64,000 bases of DNA, taken from positions 84,187,919 through 84,251,918 of the forward strand of contig OX352761.1 of NCBI GenBank assembly GCA_947095585.1. Reading direction: 5' to 3'. Made by a program: the position numbers and the translations under genes. Below are positions 10,919-22,307 of this stretch, piece after piece. The stretch comes from Nephrocerus scutellatus. Taxonomy: Eukaryota; Arthropoda; Insecta; Diptera; Pipunculidae. The notes beneath the pieces were generated by a model. That model did not search any database. It worked only from the letters and a program-made list of their open reading frames with translations, and was not told where the DNA came from. Position 1 is the stretch's first letter, and every line of letters starts with the position of its first letter.

Positions 10919-10936
10919 ATCAAGGTTGAGCCCCCA
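10919..10936 (-). promoter_or_regulatory. Gypsy-A primer-binding site
   Basis: Immediately after the 5' LTR on the minus strand is TGGGGGCTCAACCTTGAT. A TGG start is expected for pairing with a tRNA 3' CCA end. The tRNA was not identified. Confidence 0.5.
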
Positions 10937-11217
10937 TGTAAGGTTATCTGCAATGGATACTAAATAAATTCAACAAAACAAGTAAACTAAAATGTTTATG
11001 AAAACTTTTTTTTATTCCCTAAACAATCACGACCAACTGGACTAGACAGTTCGATATTCACACGGGACTCCATGCTCTACGTTTTACATTTACAATCCTT
11101 TATGAAGTGTCAAATTAATAGCTCGTTCGATTGGAATGCAGAAATTAAAACACTATGGCTCGTTTATATTTCCAAATGCAAATGAGAATCCAACTGCGAC
11201 TGAGAATCATTTCCTCA
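10937..11217 (-). repeat. Gypsy-A 5' LTR
   Basis: 281 bp, TGTAAGGTTATC to TTCCTCA on the plus strand, homologous to 4999-5260. Only 134 bp separate it from the Gypsy-B LTR at 11352. Confidence 0.85.
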
Positions 11218-11351
11218 TATATATAAAAAATAAAAAAATTCAATTATATGAATCTATTTTTAATAAGTCGGTGTGCCAGCTCTGATGATGATGTTGGAGT
11301 ACTCCAAAGCGTTTGTGGTGCTCTGGTGCAGCGTTTGTTTTCCTAGACTTC

Positions 11352-13300
11352 TGTTATGGAGCGAGGTCCCACTAAGGGTTCTGCCACTGGCAAGGACGTC
11401 GCGACACGCTCGCGGTTGCTCGGCTTAGCTCGTCGGACGGGCGGTCCTTGTCACTTACCAGTGACACCTCGTCAAGAACAAAACTTTTAAATTGTCGTGT
11501 CGACTTATAAAAAAAAGGGGAAAATCGGAATCATCAAGGAGGGGATAAAGAATAACGTCCCCTCAGTCCCGGTGCAATCAGGTCATTCATTTGTTTTTAT
11601 ATACTAAACTTACATCTATATTACTCTACATTAAAATTACTTTAAAATTAACGAAAGAAACTTCGATTTCTTTTTGGAAATTTCTTTTTTTTTTCACTTA
11701 ATATATAATTAAGTCTAAAAGGAATGTCTTGCTTGCACCAGTACCGAGGCCTCATAAAATCATGAAGGAAATGGTGGACTTCGTCCGGTCGTCCATGGTC
11801 CGTCACGTCGTCATCTGAAAAGCGCCGAGACAACCCGAAGCGGGATCATTGATCCCTGCCACACACCTTAACCATCGCGTCTACTCACTCATGGTGAGGA
11901 CCAATAAAAATGTAATTAATAAAAAAAGGAATATGCCTCACACCCCCAATGGGCCACGGCAATGAAAAATCACGTTGTTTTCTTTTCCAATTTTTTATAC
12001 ATGTAATTACTTTTATTAACTTTTATTAACAAAACTTCAAGTTTAAAATGAAATGTAAAAATTAAAATAAAAAAAACGATGTAAGTATGTTTCACAAAAA
12101 TTATGAGTATAATAATTTAAAAAAATTATTCAAAAAAACTGGTAATTATTTTTATTCATAAAAAGTTATTTAAAAAAGACTGTTTCTCTATCCTTTTTAT
12201 TTTTTTATTTTTTTTATTTTATATATATATACTGCGCTTAGTAGTAAAAAAACTGGTGTATATAAAGAAAATTTAAGCAATTGGCACTTACTTGGTGTTC
12301 CTCAATGAAATCCTGCCGGCATGATGTCGTTGATACCTGAGCAAGGTTGTGCGAATTTTATTGTGAACTACTAAGGGCAGTTTACAATCAAAGTAACTTA
12401 AAAATTCAATAAAAACTCAAAAAAAAACTCGATTTTAAATTCAATTTACAAAAAAAAAAACTCAAAATTTTAAATTAAATTCAAAATAAAAAAACTCAGA
12501 GGTACAAAAAAAATCTCTATTTCAAATTGGATATCAACTCAATTTAGACTTGAGCAGAATTTGATTTTAATATCCCGTGATTGAATGAAAAACTCTTATT
12601 TTAACTGGAACTCCGAAAGGTTAAAACTCAATAATCGATTGAAAATACTCTTAAATAGAAAATTTGATCCACTGTTTGGGATCCTCCTTTGTTTTGTTGA
12701 AATATATGTGATTTCAATCCACTAAGCTTTGGCAGGCCTGACGCCTATTTTAACACTTAGCGCACTTCGTTTTTTTAGGTAGAGACTATGTGAAAATTAA
12801 GGTTTTTAACTCTGATGGTTCAACACTTCGTGTTCTAAAATAGATTGGTGCACTCGCACTTTATCGCTTTAAATTTATTATTCCCACTTAAAGAAATTTT
12901 TCTGATTTGATTTGTTGCTAAATCTTTGATTTGATTTTATATTTAGGAATATAGGCGATTAACGCATTTGCACTACTTCACATTCAAGAATTGGGATTTC
13001 CGCTTGTAAAAATTTCTTTGATTTGTAGATTCCCAGTTTTATAAAAAAAAAAACGGCATCTTTTTTTTTTCCACTGATGAAGATTTCCTTTTATTTGAAA
13101 TCTTTTGACCCCCAATTGTGCTGCACAAAAAAGGGCCTTTAAAAAAAATGCAAAATTCTTCTCATTCTACTAATTTCACCAATAAAACTTTTGCATTTAA
13201 ACTTTCTTTAATTTTATACATATGGCGTCTGCTCTTAAAGAAATTTTTCTTTTTCTTCTCACTTTTCTCACGAAAATTATTTGGCTTGAAACCTATCGCC
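11352..13300 (-). repeat. Gypsy-B 3' LTR (incomplete, runs into gap)
   Basis: Begins TGTTATGGAGCGAGG and matches 18907-20864 with few differences. One difference is the poly-T block at about 20466-20480, absent here. It stops at the assembly gap exactly where the other copy enters a 161-bp tandem array. Confidence 0.85.
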
Positions 13301-13500
13301 NNNNNNNNNNNNNNNNNNNNNNNNNNNNNNNNNNNNNNNNNNNNNNNNNNNNNNNNNNNNNNNNNNNNNNNNNNNNNNNNNNNNNNNNNNNNNNNNNNNN
13401 NNNNNNNNNNNNNNNNNNNNNNNNNNNNNNNNNNNNNNNNNNNNNNNNNNNNNNNNNNNNNNNNNNNNNNNNNNNNNNNNNNNNNNNNNNNNNNNNNNNN
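13301..13500. other. Assembly gap (200 N)
   Basis: Exactly 200 N, the conventional placeholder size, so true length is unknown. It should hold the rest of the 3' LTR repeat array, the polypurine tract and the integrase catalytic core and C-terminus. Confidence 0.99.
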
Positions 13501-15943
13501 AGGGGCCAAGGAAATCTATGTAGAGCCGTTGAAATGGTCTCTCTGTTATTGTTTGTTGACCCATAGGGGGCCTGTTAATCTTGTTTGTACTCTTACTACA
13601 TTTGCAAGTGTCACAGTCCTTAATCAGTTTCTGTACGTCAGTTGCCATTCCTGGCCAGAAATACTTCTGTCTTAGTCTATAAAGAGTTTTGTGGATACCA
13701 CCATGTCCTGACATTGGTGAGTAATGCGCTGCTCTCAAAATACTCCCTCTCAGCTCCGACGGTACCCAAAGCTTCCATGCTCTGTCTTCTTGTACGGTGT
13801 CCCCTGTACGTATGTCCGTTCGCTTATATACATAATTATCTGAGATGCAGACATCTGGTAGTTTGTCTTGTCTTTCCTCTATTGTTTTTCTTAATTCTTT
13901 GTATTCTTCCGACGAAAAATATGGAGAGTCAAGGTCGACATCAAGACGTTCGACGTTCTCTATGATTTCTTCCATGTGCACACGAGAGAGGGCATCAGGG
14001 ACCACATTTTGCGTGCCTTTTCGATGTTCAATAGAGAAGTCGAACGCCTGAAGTTTTAGACTCCACCTAGCCAGTCGTCCTGACAGGTCCTTTTGTGACA
14101 TGAGCCACTTCAGACTAGCGTGATCGGTGATTATGGTGAATGGTAACCCTTCTACATATGCTCGAAATTTCTTCACACTCAAAACTGCAGCATAGCATTC
14201 TAGCTCGGTTACGCTATAATTCTTTTGCGCAGAGTTGAGTTTCTGAGACATATACGCAATTGGTCCCTCATTCCCTTCACTATCTATCTGGAACAGTACA
14301 CTTCCTACACCTGTAGCGGAAGCGTCGCATTGAATGAAGAAAGGCTTGGTAAAGTCTGCCGTAATAAGCAGTCTTTTTAATTCTTCGAATGCTTTTACTG
14401 CGTCATCTGTCAACTTGAAGTCCTTACCTTTTCTTAAACAGTCCGTCATTGGAGCAGTTAACGCGGAGTAATTTGGAATAAATCGACGGTACCACCCTGT
14501 CATCCCTAGGTATCGCCGAAGCTGTTTGGGGGTTCTTGGAGCCGGGAAGTCTTTTACTGCTGCTACCTTTTGTGGGTCTGTTTTTAGACATCCGTTACCT
14601 ACTATATAGCCGAGATACTTAATCTCCCTGCAGCAAAACTTGCTTTTTTCGACATTTATTGTCAAACAAGCCTGCCTGAGACATCCAGCCACGTCCTCTA
14701 ACAGATCCATATGGGTCTTGAAGTCCGGTGAACAGACAAGGAGATCGTCCAGGTAAACAAAGACATTATCTTTTAACCTTGACGGAATCACCTTGTCCAT
14801 TAGGCGACACATTCTCTGGGCGGCGTTGCAGAGGCCAAATGGCATGACTGTATACTGGTACAGCGGCCTCCCAGGGACTGTGAACGCCGTTTTTTCCCTG
14901 GACTTCTTTTCCAGTGGGATCTGCCAGAAGGCGTCCTTCAGATCTATCCCCGAGATAAAACGAGTATCCTGGAGTCGGCTTAATAAACCCTCAATATGAG
15001 GCAGCGGATATGCGTCCTTTTTTGTGACTTGATTCACCTTTCTCGAGTCCAAGCACAATCTGTTCTTGCCGGGTTTCCTCACCAACACAACCGGAGAACT
15101 CCATGCACTCTCGCTTTCCTCGATCACTCCTAGTGAGAGCATGCGATCAAGTTCCTCAAAGAGAAGCTTCTGTATAGCCGGAGACACTGGGTAGTGCCTC
15201 TGTTTAACAGGCTCCTCTTCACCGGTCTCGAGCACATGCTCTTCAAGTCTTGTTTTACCAAGACCCAAGGTAGCGAATGACGAAAATTTCGCTTTGACTG
15301 CATGCAGTCCCTCCGTCTGTGAGGGTGAGAGAATATGCATTGTAGGATCCAATGATGTTGTTGGCATCAGTTCAAGACCCGATATTACATTTGGGGCAAC
15401 CTTAAATGCTTTCCAGAAGTTTATTCCTAAGTATAATTTTTGTTGTAGCGACGGTACCACATATAACTCTAAATCTTCGGAAGTTCCATTCCAACTGACA
15501 GGAATGGATACTAAGCCTTCGATATATTGTCTGCTACCGTCTGCTGTTTTTATGTCAGTCTTTATTTCTTTCATGTTTAAATTATTTTGTTTAATAAACT
15601 GTAAGGCTCCTTTACCTAAGCAACTCACTGATGCGCCACTGTCTAACAAGCCCATCACTTCGTTATTAAACATTTTTACTTTAGCATAAGGCCTATTATC
15701 TCCGTCTTCATGTAAAACAGTTGCTTCTATCATTCTTAGTCTATTTCTTTTTAGTGTACATTTTTCCCTAAGTTTTTTTATTTTGTTGAAGCGTTTATTC
15801 GATTTGTCTAAGTCGAGGCCTTCTGTGAATATTCTATCCCTAGCTTTCTCATATTCAACAATTCGCTGATGTAAGGTCTTGTTTGGCGGTTTTGTTTGTT
15901 CAATTTTTGTTTCTTTCTCAATCGTTGGTCGTTTTAGGATCAT
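13501..15943 (-). CDS. pol: Gypsy-B Pol: protease, RT, RNase H, integrase N-terminus
   Basis: An uninterrupted frame of about 814 residues before the gap. Protease LLDSGASVSCLG has catalytic Asp101. RT includes GIDLKDAFWQIP (about 332-343), MPFGLCNAAQRM and VYLDDLLV (catalytic pair about 399-400). RNase H has FFIQCDASATGVG (Asp540), ITDHASLKWL (Asp607) and VPDALSRV (Asp650). Integrase has the HHCC region (His740/His747, Cys777/Cys780) and the first catalytic Asp in YIDFLGP (about 810), after which the N gap begins. All visible catalytic residues are present, so the enzyme half is plausibly intact. In these elements Pol is usually made as a Gag-Pol fusion. Residues 57-158 are duplicated in inverted form at 16666-16971. 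Confidence 0.9.
15472..15777 (-). repeat. Inverted-duplication arm 1 (protease region of pol)
   Basis: This 306-bp segment of the pol frame is repeated, reverse-complemented and nearly base for base, at 16666-16971. This copy is in its natural reading context. Confidence 0.9.
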
Positions 15944-15972
15944 TATGTCATTGCTTCTAGTTACCTCGGGAG

Positions 15973-16665
15973 TTAAATTGCCGGACGGACACCCCCGAAT
16001 GTCTCGTCCCCCTTTTGGTTTTCCGACATTTGACAGGTAGGACAGACAACAATTGGGACATTAGACTGACCACATTTAAAACAAGTCATCGAATGGAAAT
16101 GGGACGTGCACTGGGTTTTCGACAGGACGTTACTACACATAGGTTTTATTGACTTTGCTTTCTTTGTAGTTATTGCACACAAATCTTCGTGTACTCCTTT
16201 ATCGTCGAAAGAACTTTCTATCACTTCTTCTAGCTGAACTTCATTTATCTGTCGAATTCTTTGATGACTTTCTCTGGATGCCAGGTGCTTTTCGGCCCGT
16301 CGACAAGCGGACCTGAGGTCAGATACGGAGAACAACGTACAGCCGAAAATAAGCGTTGCCACTTTGTCACTAACGTTTTGGCGAAGAATTTTGACGAGTT
16401 CCATCTCAGGCAACTTGTTCTTCAGCTGAAAAACCAGTGCCATCACACTGGAATAAAACTCGTCAAAATTCTCGCCTGGCTTCTGTCTTTTGTCCATGAT
16501 TGCTCTGAGCAACTCATGGTCGGAGCTAGCTGTCCTGAACTGACGAAGTAGCTCTCTCTTCAAGTCGAAGTAATCGAGCATGACATCGTCAGAGTGCTCC
16601 TCCATCCATTGCCAATACCATCTTTCTGCAACGCCTGCCAAAAGATGGTGGAAACCGCTGAAGAG
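15973..16665 (-). pseudogene. gag: Gypsy-B gag, capsid and nucleocapsid half
   Basis: The minus frame reads GFHHLLAGVAERWYWQWM, YFDLKRELLRQFR and GENFDEFYSSVMAL, the classic retrotransposon gag (capsid) signature. A cysteine-rich end with CFKCGQ and CPTC follows as a degenerate knuckle. The first Met (16641) lies inside the capsid: the true N-terminal half is at 16976-17865 and is separated by the 306-bp inverted insertion. Without that insert the two halves would form one gag, which ends about 30 bp before pol. Confidence 0.75.
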
Positions 16666-16971
16666 AAAAACTTAGGGAAAAATGTACACTAAAAAGAAAT
16701 AGACTAAGAATGATAGAAGCAACTGTTTTACATGAAGACGGAGATAATAGGCCTTATGCTAAAGTAAAAATGTTTAATAACGAAGTGATGGGCTTGTTAG
16801 ACAGTGGCGCATCAGTGAGTTGCTTAGGTAAAGGAGCCTTACAGTTTATTAAACAAAATAATTTAAACATGAAAGAAATAAAGACTGACATAAAAACAGC
16901 AGACGGTAGCAGACAATATATCGAAGGCTTAGTATCCATTCCTGTCAGTTGGAATGGAACTTCCGAAGATT
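16666..16971 (+). repeat. Inverted-duplication arm 2, inserted in gag
   Basis: Reverse complement of 15472-15777, carrying a plus-strand copy of the protease signature LLDSGASVSCLG (open frame 16710-16976). It interrupts gag between RIETIQQRNNIT and LFSGFHHLLAG. The arms are about 890 bp apart and could fold back on themselves. The cause may be a reverse-transcriptase template switch or a misassembly. Confidence 0.85.
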
Positions 16972-16975
16972 GGTG

Positions 16976-17865
16976 ATATTATTTCGCTGTTGGATCGTTT
17001 CAATTCTGAATATAAAACTTTCCACCGACATAGACTTTTTTGACCCATCATACTTTATGTTCCACTTATGCATATCGGAACTAGAATTATAACGCGTAGT
17101 TCTTGGGTGTGAAACATTTATGCTTTGGGACTGGTGACAGGACTCTCGAGTAGGTGGTAGCATCCGTGTTGAGCGATGCCCGGTAATTGGTCGCGCTGCT
17201 TGTTCTATCTGAGGCTGTGGAGTGGAGGACCTCTCACAACTTTGCTGCTGGGTCTCAAGTGCTGCGACCTTAGATGTCAGCAGCGATAGTTGTTGGGTCA
17301 GGCCTTTCGTGATCTCTTCTAGTTGGCGGCTATACTGGTCCCTAAACCTGACTTGTTCCCTTTCTAAAGCCCCAGATATGGCGACCTGTATTATCTGAGT
17401 CAGTTCTTGCCCGCCTAATGGCTGGCTTAAATTAACCTCTTGTTGACCACGGTTGTGTAATTCTATTTTTTTGTTACAACCACTTTGGAAATGGCCTATA
17501 GCTAAATCTGACTCGTCATCAAAATTCATACTTCCTATTATATTTCCGAAAGAATTATGTACGTGGTGATTACCTACATCTCCTGTTTCTACATGAATCG
17601 GTGGACCAGTCAAAATCATTGAGGAGTTTGGCTGTTCACCTGCAGAAGGATTGACCTGAGCACTTGATGCTAATGGGATCAGCAAACCGGAGTTGCCAAA
17701 GCAGAAATCTCCATGGATTGGCATGCCCATCGCATTACTGGTATTATCTACTTGATCTCCTTTCATCTGGCCCCCCCTTCGAGCTGACTGTCTCGTTGAC
17801 ATCCCTGATCCGAGATTTGCCAATCTTTTGGGGACAGCACCAGTTTTCTTGTTTTGGCCTCTCAT
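16976..17865 (-). pseudogene. gag: Gypsy-B gag, N-terminal half
   Basis: ATG at 17865 (MRGQNKKTGAVPKRLANLG) opens a basic N-terminus. A polar stretch and a predicted coiled coil follow (QYSRQLEEITKGLTQQLSLL, VAALETQQQ), then MHKWNIKYDGSKKSMSVESF leading into the capsid. The frame continues about ten codons into the inverted insert and stops. N-terminal coiled coils are common in gypsy Gag proteins and help multimerisation. The start is chosen because it is the first Met after an AT-rich, stop-filled leader. Confidence 0.75.
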
Positions 17866-17982
17866 TACAAAAAAAAAATTCCTTTTCTTTTGATTTTCCT
17901 TTTGAATTTAAGATTTTTCTTTGGATCTAAGATTTTTTTTCCCGAATTCAAGATTCTTCTTCCTTTTCTTTATAATTTTTCC

Positions 17983-18036
<54 letters not shown>

Positions 18037-18886
18037 GATATATCGAAACGGCAGGTGTGTAGCTGGATAGATTGCCCTCGGTAGCCTCCAACATTTCCGA
18101 TTCTTGTAAGTCCGTTCTAGCATGGTATGTCTTGTCTTTGTCGGTTTCCTCCATGATTTCGTGGGAAGTCATACTCGTCAGTAGAGGTTTCATCTCATCC
18201 CGGCGGATCGCTACTCAAAGCACCGGCGAGGAGCCTCTGTGACGAGGCCGATCCGCCAAGGATGAGAAGACCCTCCACTTTTAGTCTAAGGGAACAGCGA
18301 ACACACGCTTACCTGTACTTACTTAGTGTACTAGTGGCAATGGCTGTCCGCTGCATCCCTGTGACTTTTTCTATTTGGCGGTCAAGTCGAATAGATTCTG
18401 GCTCAATTTCGACCGCACCAACCAAATACTGGCGTTGACCACGTTTGGTCCCCAAATGAGCCAGCACCAACAAATTCAAGATTTATGGAATCTTCGAACT
18501 GGGACCGCAAACTCATCCGGAGAGCAATCTATGCCCATTATTTTCTGTCTTGTCATGTCCTGTTCTGTCATTTAAAGGTTAAAATGGAGTTTTGGAGTGT
18601 GAAAATAAAATGGGAAAAGGGAAGTACTAAAAAAATAGCAAAATTAGATGTAAACAAAATTTTTAAAGTTAAAAGTAAAAGTAAAGAAAATGGTAAGAGG
18701 TAAACTGAAATTTAATGAAATTTTAATTAAAAAATTAAAAATAAGAAAAACTAGAGTATTTAAGTTACGTTACGTTATAAAAAAAGGTAAAAAAAATTAA
18801 AGGGAAAGGTTGACTGCCATCGTTTGTCGAGAGCCAGGAACTTCCTATTGGAGATTCCTGCCTCTCAAGAAACAATGGGTAGAGCC
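17866..18886 (-). other. Gypsy-B leader with microsatellite and hairpin
   Basis: Untranslated leader between the primer-binding site and gag. It contains a (TA)n tract at about 17990-18036 and a long hairpin at 18194-18266. No coding frame is convincing. Confidence 0.6.
18194..18266. promoter_or_regulatory. Hairpin in Gypsy-B leader
   Basis: Arms CTCATCCCGGCGGATCG (18194-18210) and CGATCCGCCAAGGATGAG (18249-18266) pair almost perfectly with one bulge, around a 38-nt GC-rich loop. The location between primer-binding site and gag is where packaging or dimerisation structures sit in retroviruses and retrotransposons. The function is inferred. Confidence 0.55.
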
Positions 18887-18904
18887 AATCGTCGTTGGGC
18901 GCCA
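18887..18904 (-). promoter_or_regulatory. Gypsy-B primer-binding site (tRNA-Lys type)
   Basis: On the minus strand TGGCGCCCAACG follows two bases after the 5' LTR. This 12-base start matches lysine-tRNA primer sites used by gypsy-type elements. Confidence 0.65.
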
Positions 18905-18906
18905 TT

Positions 18907-21399
18907 TGTTATGGAGCGAGGTCCCACTAGGGGTTCTGCCACTGGCAAGGACGTCGCGACACGCTCGCGGTTGCTCGGCTTAGCTCGTCGGACGGGCGGT
19001 CCTTGTCACTTACCAGTGACACCTCGTCAAGAACAAAACTTTTAAATTGTCGTGTCGACTTATAAAAAAAAGGGGAAAATCTGAATCATCAGGGAGGGGA
19101 TAAAGGATAAGGTCCCCTCAGTCCCGGTGCAATCAGGTCATTCCTTTGTTTTTATATACTAAACTTACATCTATATTTCTCTACATTAAAATTACTTTAA
19201 AATTAACGAAAGAAACTTCGATTTCCTTTTGGAAATTTCTTTTTTTGTTCACTTAATATATAATTAAGTCTAAAAGGAATGTCTTGCTTGCACCAGTACC
19301 GAGGCCTCATAAAATCATGAAGGAAATGGTGGACTTCGTCCGGTCATCCATGGTCCGTCACGTCGTCATCTGAAAAGCGCCGAGACAACCCGAAGCAGGA
19401 TCATTGATCCCTGCCACACACCTTAACCATCGCGTCTACTCACTCATGGTGAGGACCAATAAAAATGTAATTAATAAAAAAAGGAATATGCCTCACACCC
19501 CCAATGGGCCACGGCAATGAAAAATCACGTTGTTTTCTTTTCCAATTTTTTATACATGTAATTACTTTTATTAACTTTTATTAACAAAACTTCAAGTTTA
19601 AAATGAAATGTAAAAATTAAAATAAAACAAACGATGTAAGTATGTTTCACAAAAATTATGAGTATAATAATTTAAAAAAATTATTCAAAAAAACTGGTAA
19701 TTATTTTTATTCATAAAAAGTTATTTAAAAAAGAATGTTTCTCTATCCTTTTTATTTTTTTATTTTATATATATATACTGCGCTTAGTAGTAAAAAAACT
19801 GGTGTATATAAAGAAAATTTAAGCAATTGGCACTTACTTGGTGTTCCTCAATGAAATCCTGCCGGCATGATGTCGTTGATACCTGAGCAAGGTTGTGGGA
19901 ATTTTATTGTGAACTACTAAGGGCAGTTTACAATCAAAGTAACTTAAAAATTCAATAAAAACTCAAAAAAAAACTCGATTTTAAATTCAATTTACAAAAA
20001 AAAAACTCAAAATTTTAAATTAAATTCAAAATAAAAAAACTCAGAGTTACAAAAAAAATCTCAATTTCAAATTGGATATCAACTCAATTTAGACTTGAGA
20101 AGAATTTGATTTTAATATCCCGTGATTGAATAGAAAAACTCTTATTTTAACTGGAACTCCGAAAGGTTAAAACTCAATAATCGATTGAAAATACTCTTAA
20201 ATAGAAAATTTGATCCACTGTTTGGGAAGCACCCTCCTTTGTTTTGTTGAAATATATGTGATTTCAATCCACTAAGCTTTGGTAGGCCTGACGCCTATTT
20301 TAACACTTAGCGCACTTCGTTTTTTTAGGTAGAGACTATGTGAAAATTAAGGTTTTTAACTCTGATGGTTCAACACTTCGTGTTCTAAAATAGATTGGTG
20401 CACTCGCACTTTATCGCTTTAAATTTATTATTCCCACTTAATGAAATTTTTCTGATTTGAATTCCTTTTTTTTTTTTTTTGTTGTTAAATCTTTGATTTG
20501 ATTTAATATTAAGGAATATAGGCGATTAACGCATTTGCACTAGTTCACATTCAAGAATTGGGATTTCCGCTTGTAAAAATTTCTTTGATTTGTAGATTCC
20601 CAGTTTTATAAAAAAAAAAATGGCGTCTTTTTTTTCCACTGATGAAGATTTCCTTTTATTTAAAATCTTTTGACCCCCAATTGTGCTGCACAAAAAAAGG
20701 CCTTTAAAAAAATGCACAATTCTTCTCATTCTACTAATTTCACCAATAAAACTTTTGCATTTAAACTTTCTTTAATTATATACATATGGCGTCTGCTCTT
20801 AAAGAAATTTTTCTTTTTCTTCTCACTTTTCTCACGAAAATTATTTGGCTTGAAACCTATCGCCGCTGAAGATCAAAATTCAACTCTATTTCACCAATTT
20901 CACAAATAAAAGGTTTTTCATTTAAGCTTCCTTTAATTTTATATATATGGCGTCTGCTCTTAAAGAAACTTTTCTTTTTCTTCTCACTTTTCTCACGAAA
21001 ATTATTTGGCTTGAAACCTATCGCCGCTGAAGATCAAAATTCAACTCTATTTCACTAATTTCACAAATAAAAGGTTTTGCATTTAAGCTTCCTTTAATTT
21101 TATATATATGGCGTCTGCTCTTAAAGAAATTTTTCTTTTTCTTCTCAGTTTTCCCACGGAAATTATTTGGCTTGAAACCTATCGCCGCTGAAGATCAAAA
21201 TTCAACTCTCTTTCACTAATTTCACAAATAAAAGGTTTTGCATTTAAGCTTCCTTTAATTTTATATATATATGGCGTCTGCTCTTAAAGAAATTTTTCTT
21301 TTTCCTTTAACTTTTTTCGCAAAATTATTTGGCTTGAAACCTATCGCCGAAAATTATTTGGCTTGAAACCTATCGCCGCTGAAGATCAAAATTCAACTA
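18907..21399 (-). repeat. Gypsy-B 5' LTR (about 2.5 kb)
   Basis: Begins TGTTATGGAGCG on the plus strand (U5 end). The outer end lies near ATTCA (21395) or ATTCAACTA (21399). It includes a 161-bp tandem array at its U3 end (20725-21395). It is far longer than the few hundred bp usual for insect gypsy LTRs. Confidence 0.75.
20725..21395. repeat. 161-bp tandem repeat in the Gypsy-B LTR
   Basis: ATGGCGTCTGCTCTTAAAGA recurs at 20786, 20947, 21108 and 21271 (spacing 161, 161, 163). Each unit contains GGCTTGAAACCTATCGCC and AAGATCAAAATTCAACT. One unit of the left LTR (from 13224) runs into the gap. Confidence 0.9.
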
Positions 21400-22292
21400 A
21401 CTTCCTAGTAGCTAGTTTTCGACTCCTATCTCCCTCATTGATCGACTACCACAACCCGTGTTTTTTTTTTTTTTCGAACATTCTAGAAATTATTTTTTTG
21501 CATCAAGTGTTATTCTGTCCTTTGTATTCTGCTGTTAGTCCGTATGGCGTAAGCCATATCTTGTTACCGTCCTTTTTAAACCTAAAAATCACAATTACCA
21601 AACATTAAACATGAATAACAATCACACAACACTTAAACAATTATTACCACACACACATCAAACCAATTTCTAGTAAGATGATTGCCTAAAATACCTATGC
21701 TTTCCCATCAGTGTGCAACAAACTTTCATCACATCATGTGAGAAACATTTGCCATTCCAATTATTCCAGTCAAAGCAACATTGCAAATTTTTAAGCAGCT
21801 AACTGATATCACTGACAGATATCGGTCAGCAGGTTATTTTGTTGTCAAATCGTGTGTAGGAATTTTTGTAGTTTGTTTACATTTTGTTTGTTTTGAATTG
21901 GACGTGGACGTAACACTTCCCGCGCGAGGAGTAAACCATTGTTTTATATCATCTGCAAGACCATTCGATTGTCTGCTGTTTGAAGAAGGTTGAATGCAAC
22001 AGTAGTGTTAGAAGAAAGCACTTGTCATGTATAGCGACTGAAGGTGAATTTGGCGAAATATGGGAACTCGCTTATGTTCTTTCTCTTTTTAGCTCACCCT
22101 GACGTTGTTGGTGTATGAGAATACAACGAGAATACGATGAGTGACAAAAAAACGACTGATTGCAGAAAGTGTGAGCGAAATGTGACAATATCCATTCGCA
22201 TATTGCGATATTGCGAACTTGGATAGCTAACGAAGCACTAACAGCTGTACAATGAAAGACATTCAGTTAAGTTTCTTGTTCTTTTAAAATGT
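21400..22292. other. Unassigned, possibly host sequence
   Basis: Contains a short minus-strand frame at about 21500-21590 (KKDGNKIWLTPYGLTAEYKG) and otherwise no gene. It does not match other parts of the window. Confidence 0.4.
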
Positions 22293-22307
22293 ATGTATGT
22301 TTTCCAG

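Larger units (their letters stand above)
4999..11217 (-). mobile_element. Gypsy-A: decayed Ty3/gypsy LTR retrotransposon, with nested insertions
   Basis: The element runs right to left: 5' LTR 10937-11217, primer-binding site, gag (10796-9782), protease and RT start (9790-9254), a TRIM-like insertion (6705-9253), the rest of RT, RNase H, and only the start of integrase (6713-5308), then 3' LTR 4999-5260. The order gag-PR-RT-RH-IN is diagnostic of Ty3/gypsy. The integrase core is deleted and several frameshifts are present. Bases flanking the LTRs do not form an obvious target duplication. Confidence 0.85.
11352..21399 (-). mobile_element. Gypsy-B: Ty3/gypsy element with very long LTRs
   Basis: The order from right to left is: 5' LTR (18907 to about 21395), lysine-tRNA-type primer-binding site, about 1 kb leader, gag (17865-15973, disrupted), pol (15943-13501), a 200-N gap, and 3' LTR (11352-13300, truncated by the gap). 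The LTR copies are almost identical over about 1.95 kb, which suggests recent insertion. Drosophila Ulysses has LTRs of similar size, so an Osvaldo/Ulysses-like lineage is possible but untested. ACTTC at 11347-11351 and 21400-21404 is a candidate target duplication, though it would give an LTR end without the usual CA. Confidence 0.85.

Noticed and set aside
13118..13675. Plus-strand frames spanning the N gap
   Set aside because: They consist of translated N plus LTR and antisense integrase sequence.
16710..16976. Plus-strand protease-like gene
   Set aside because: It is the inverted copy of Gypsy-B pol 15472-15777, not an independent gene.
17990..18036. (TA)n as a biologically notable signal
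   Set aside because: Ordinary microsatellite in a retrotransposon leader, listed only as part of the leader.
11347..21404. ACTTC as a firm target duplication of Gypsy-B
   Set aside because: It would make the outer LTR end CTA and not CA, and the left LTR end is hidden by the gap; kept only as a candidate.
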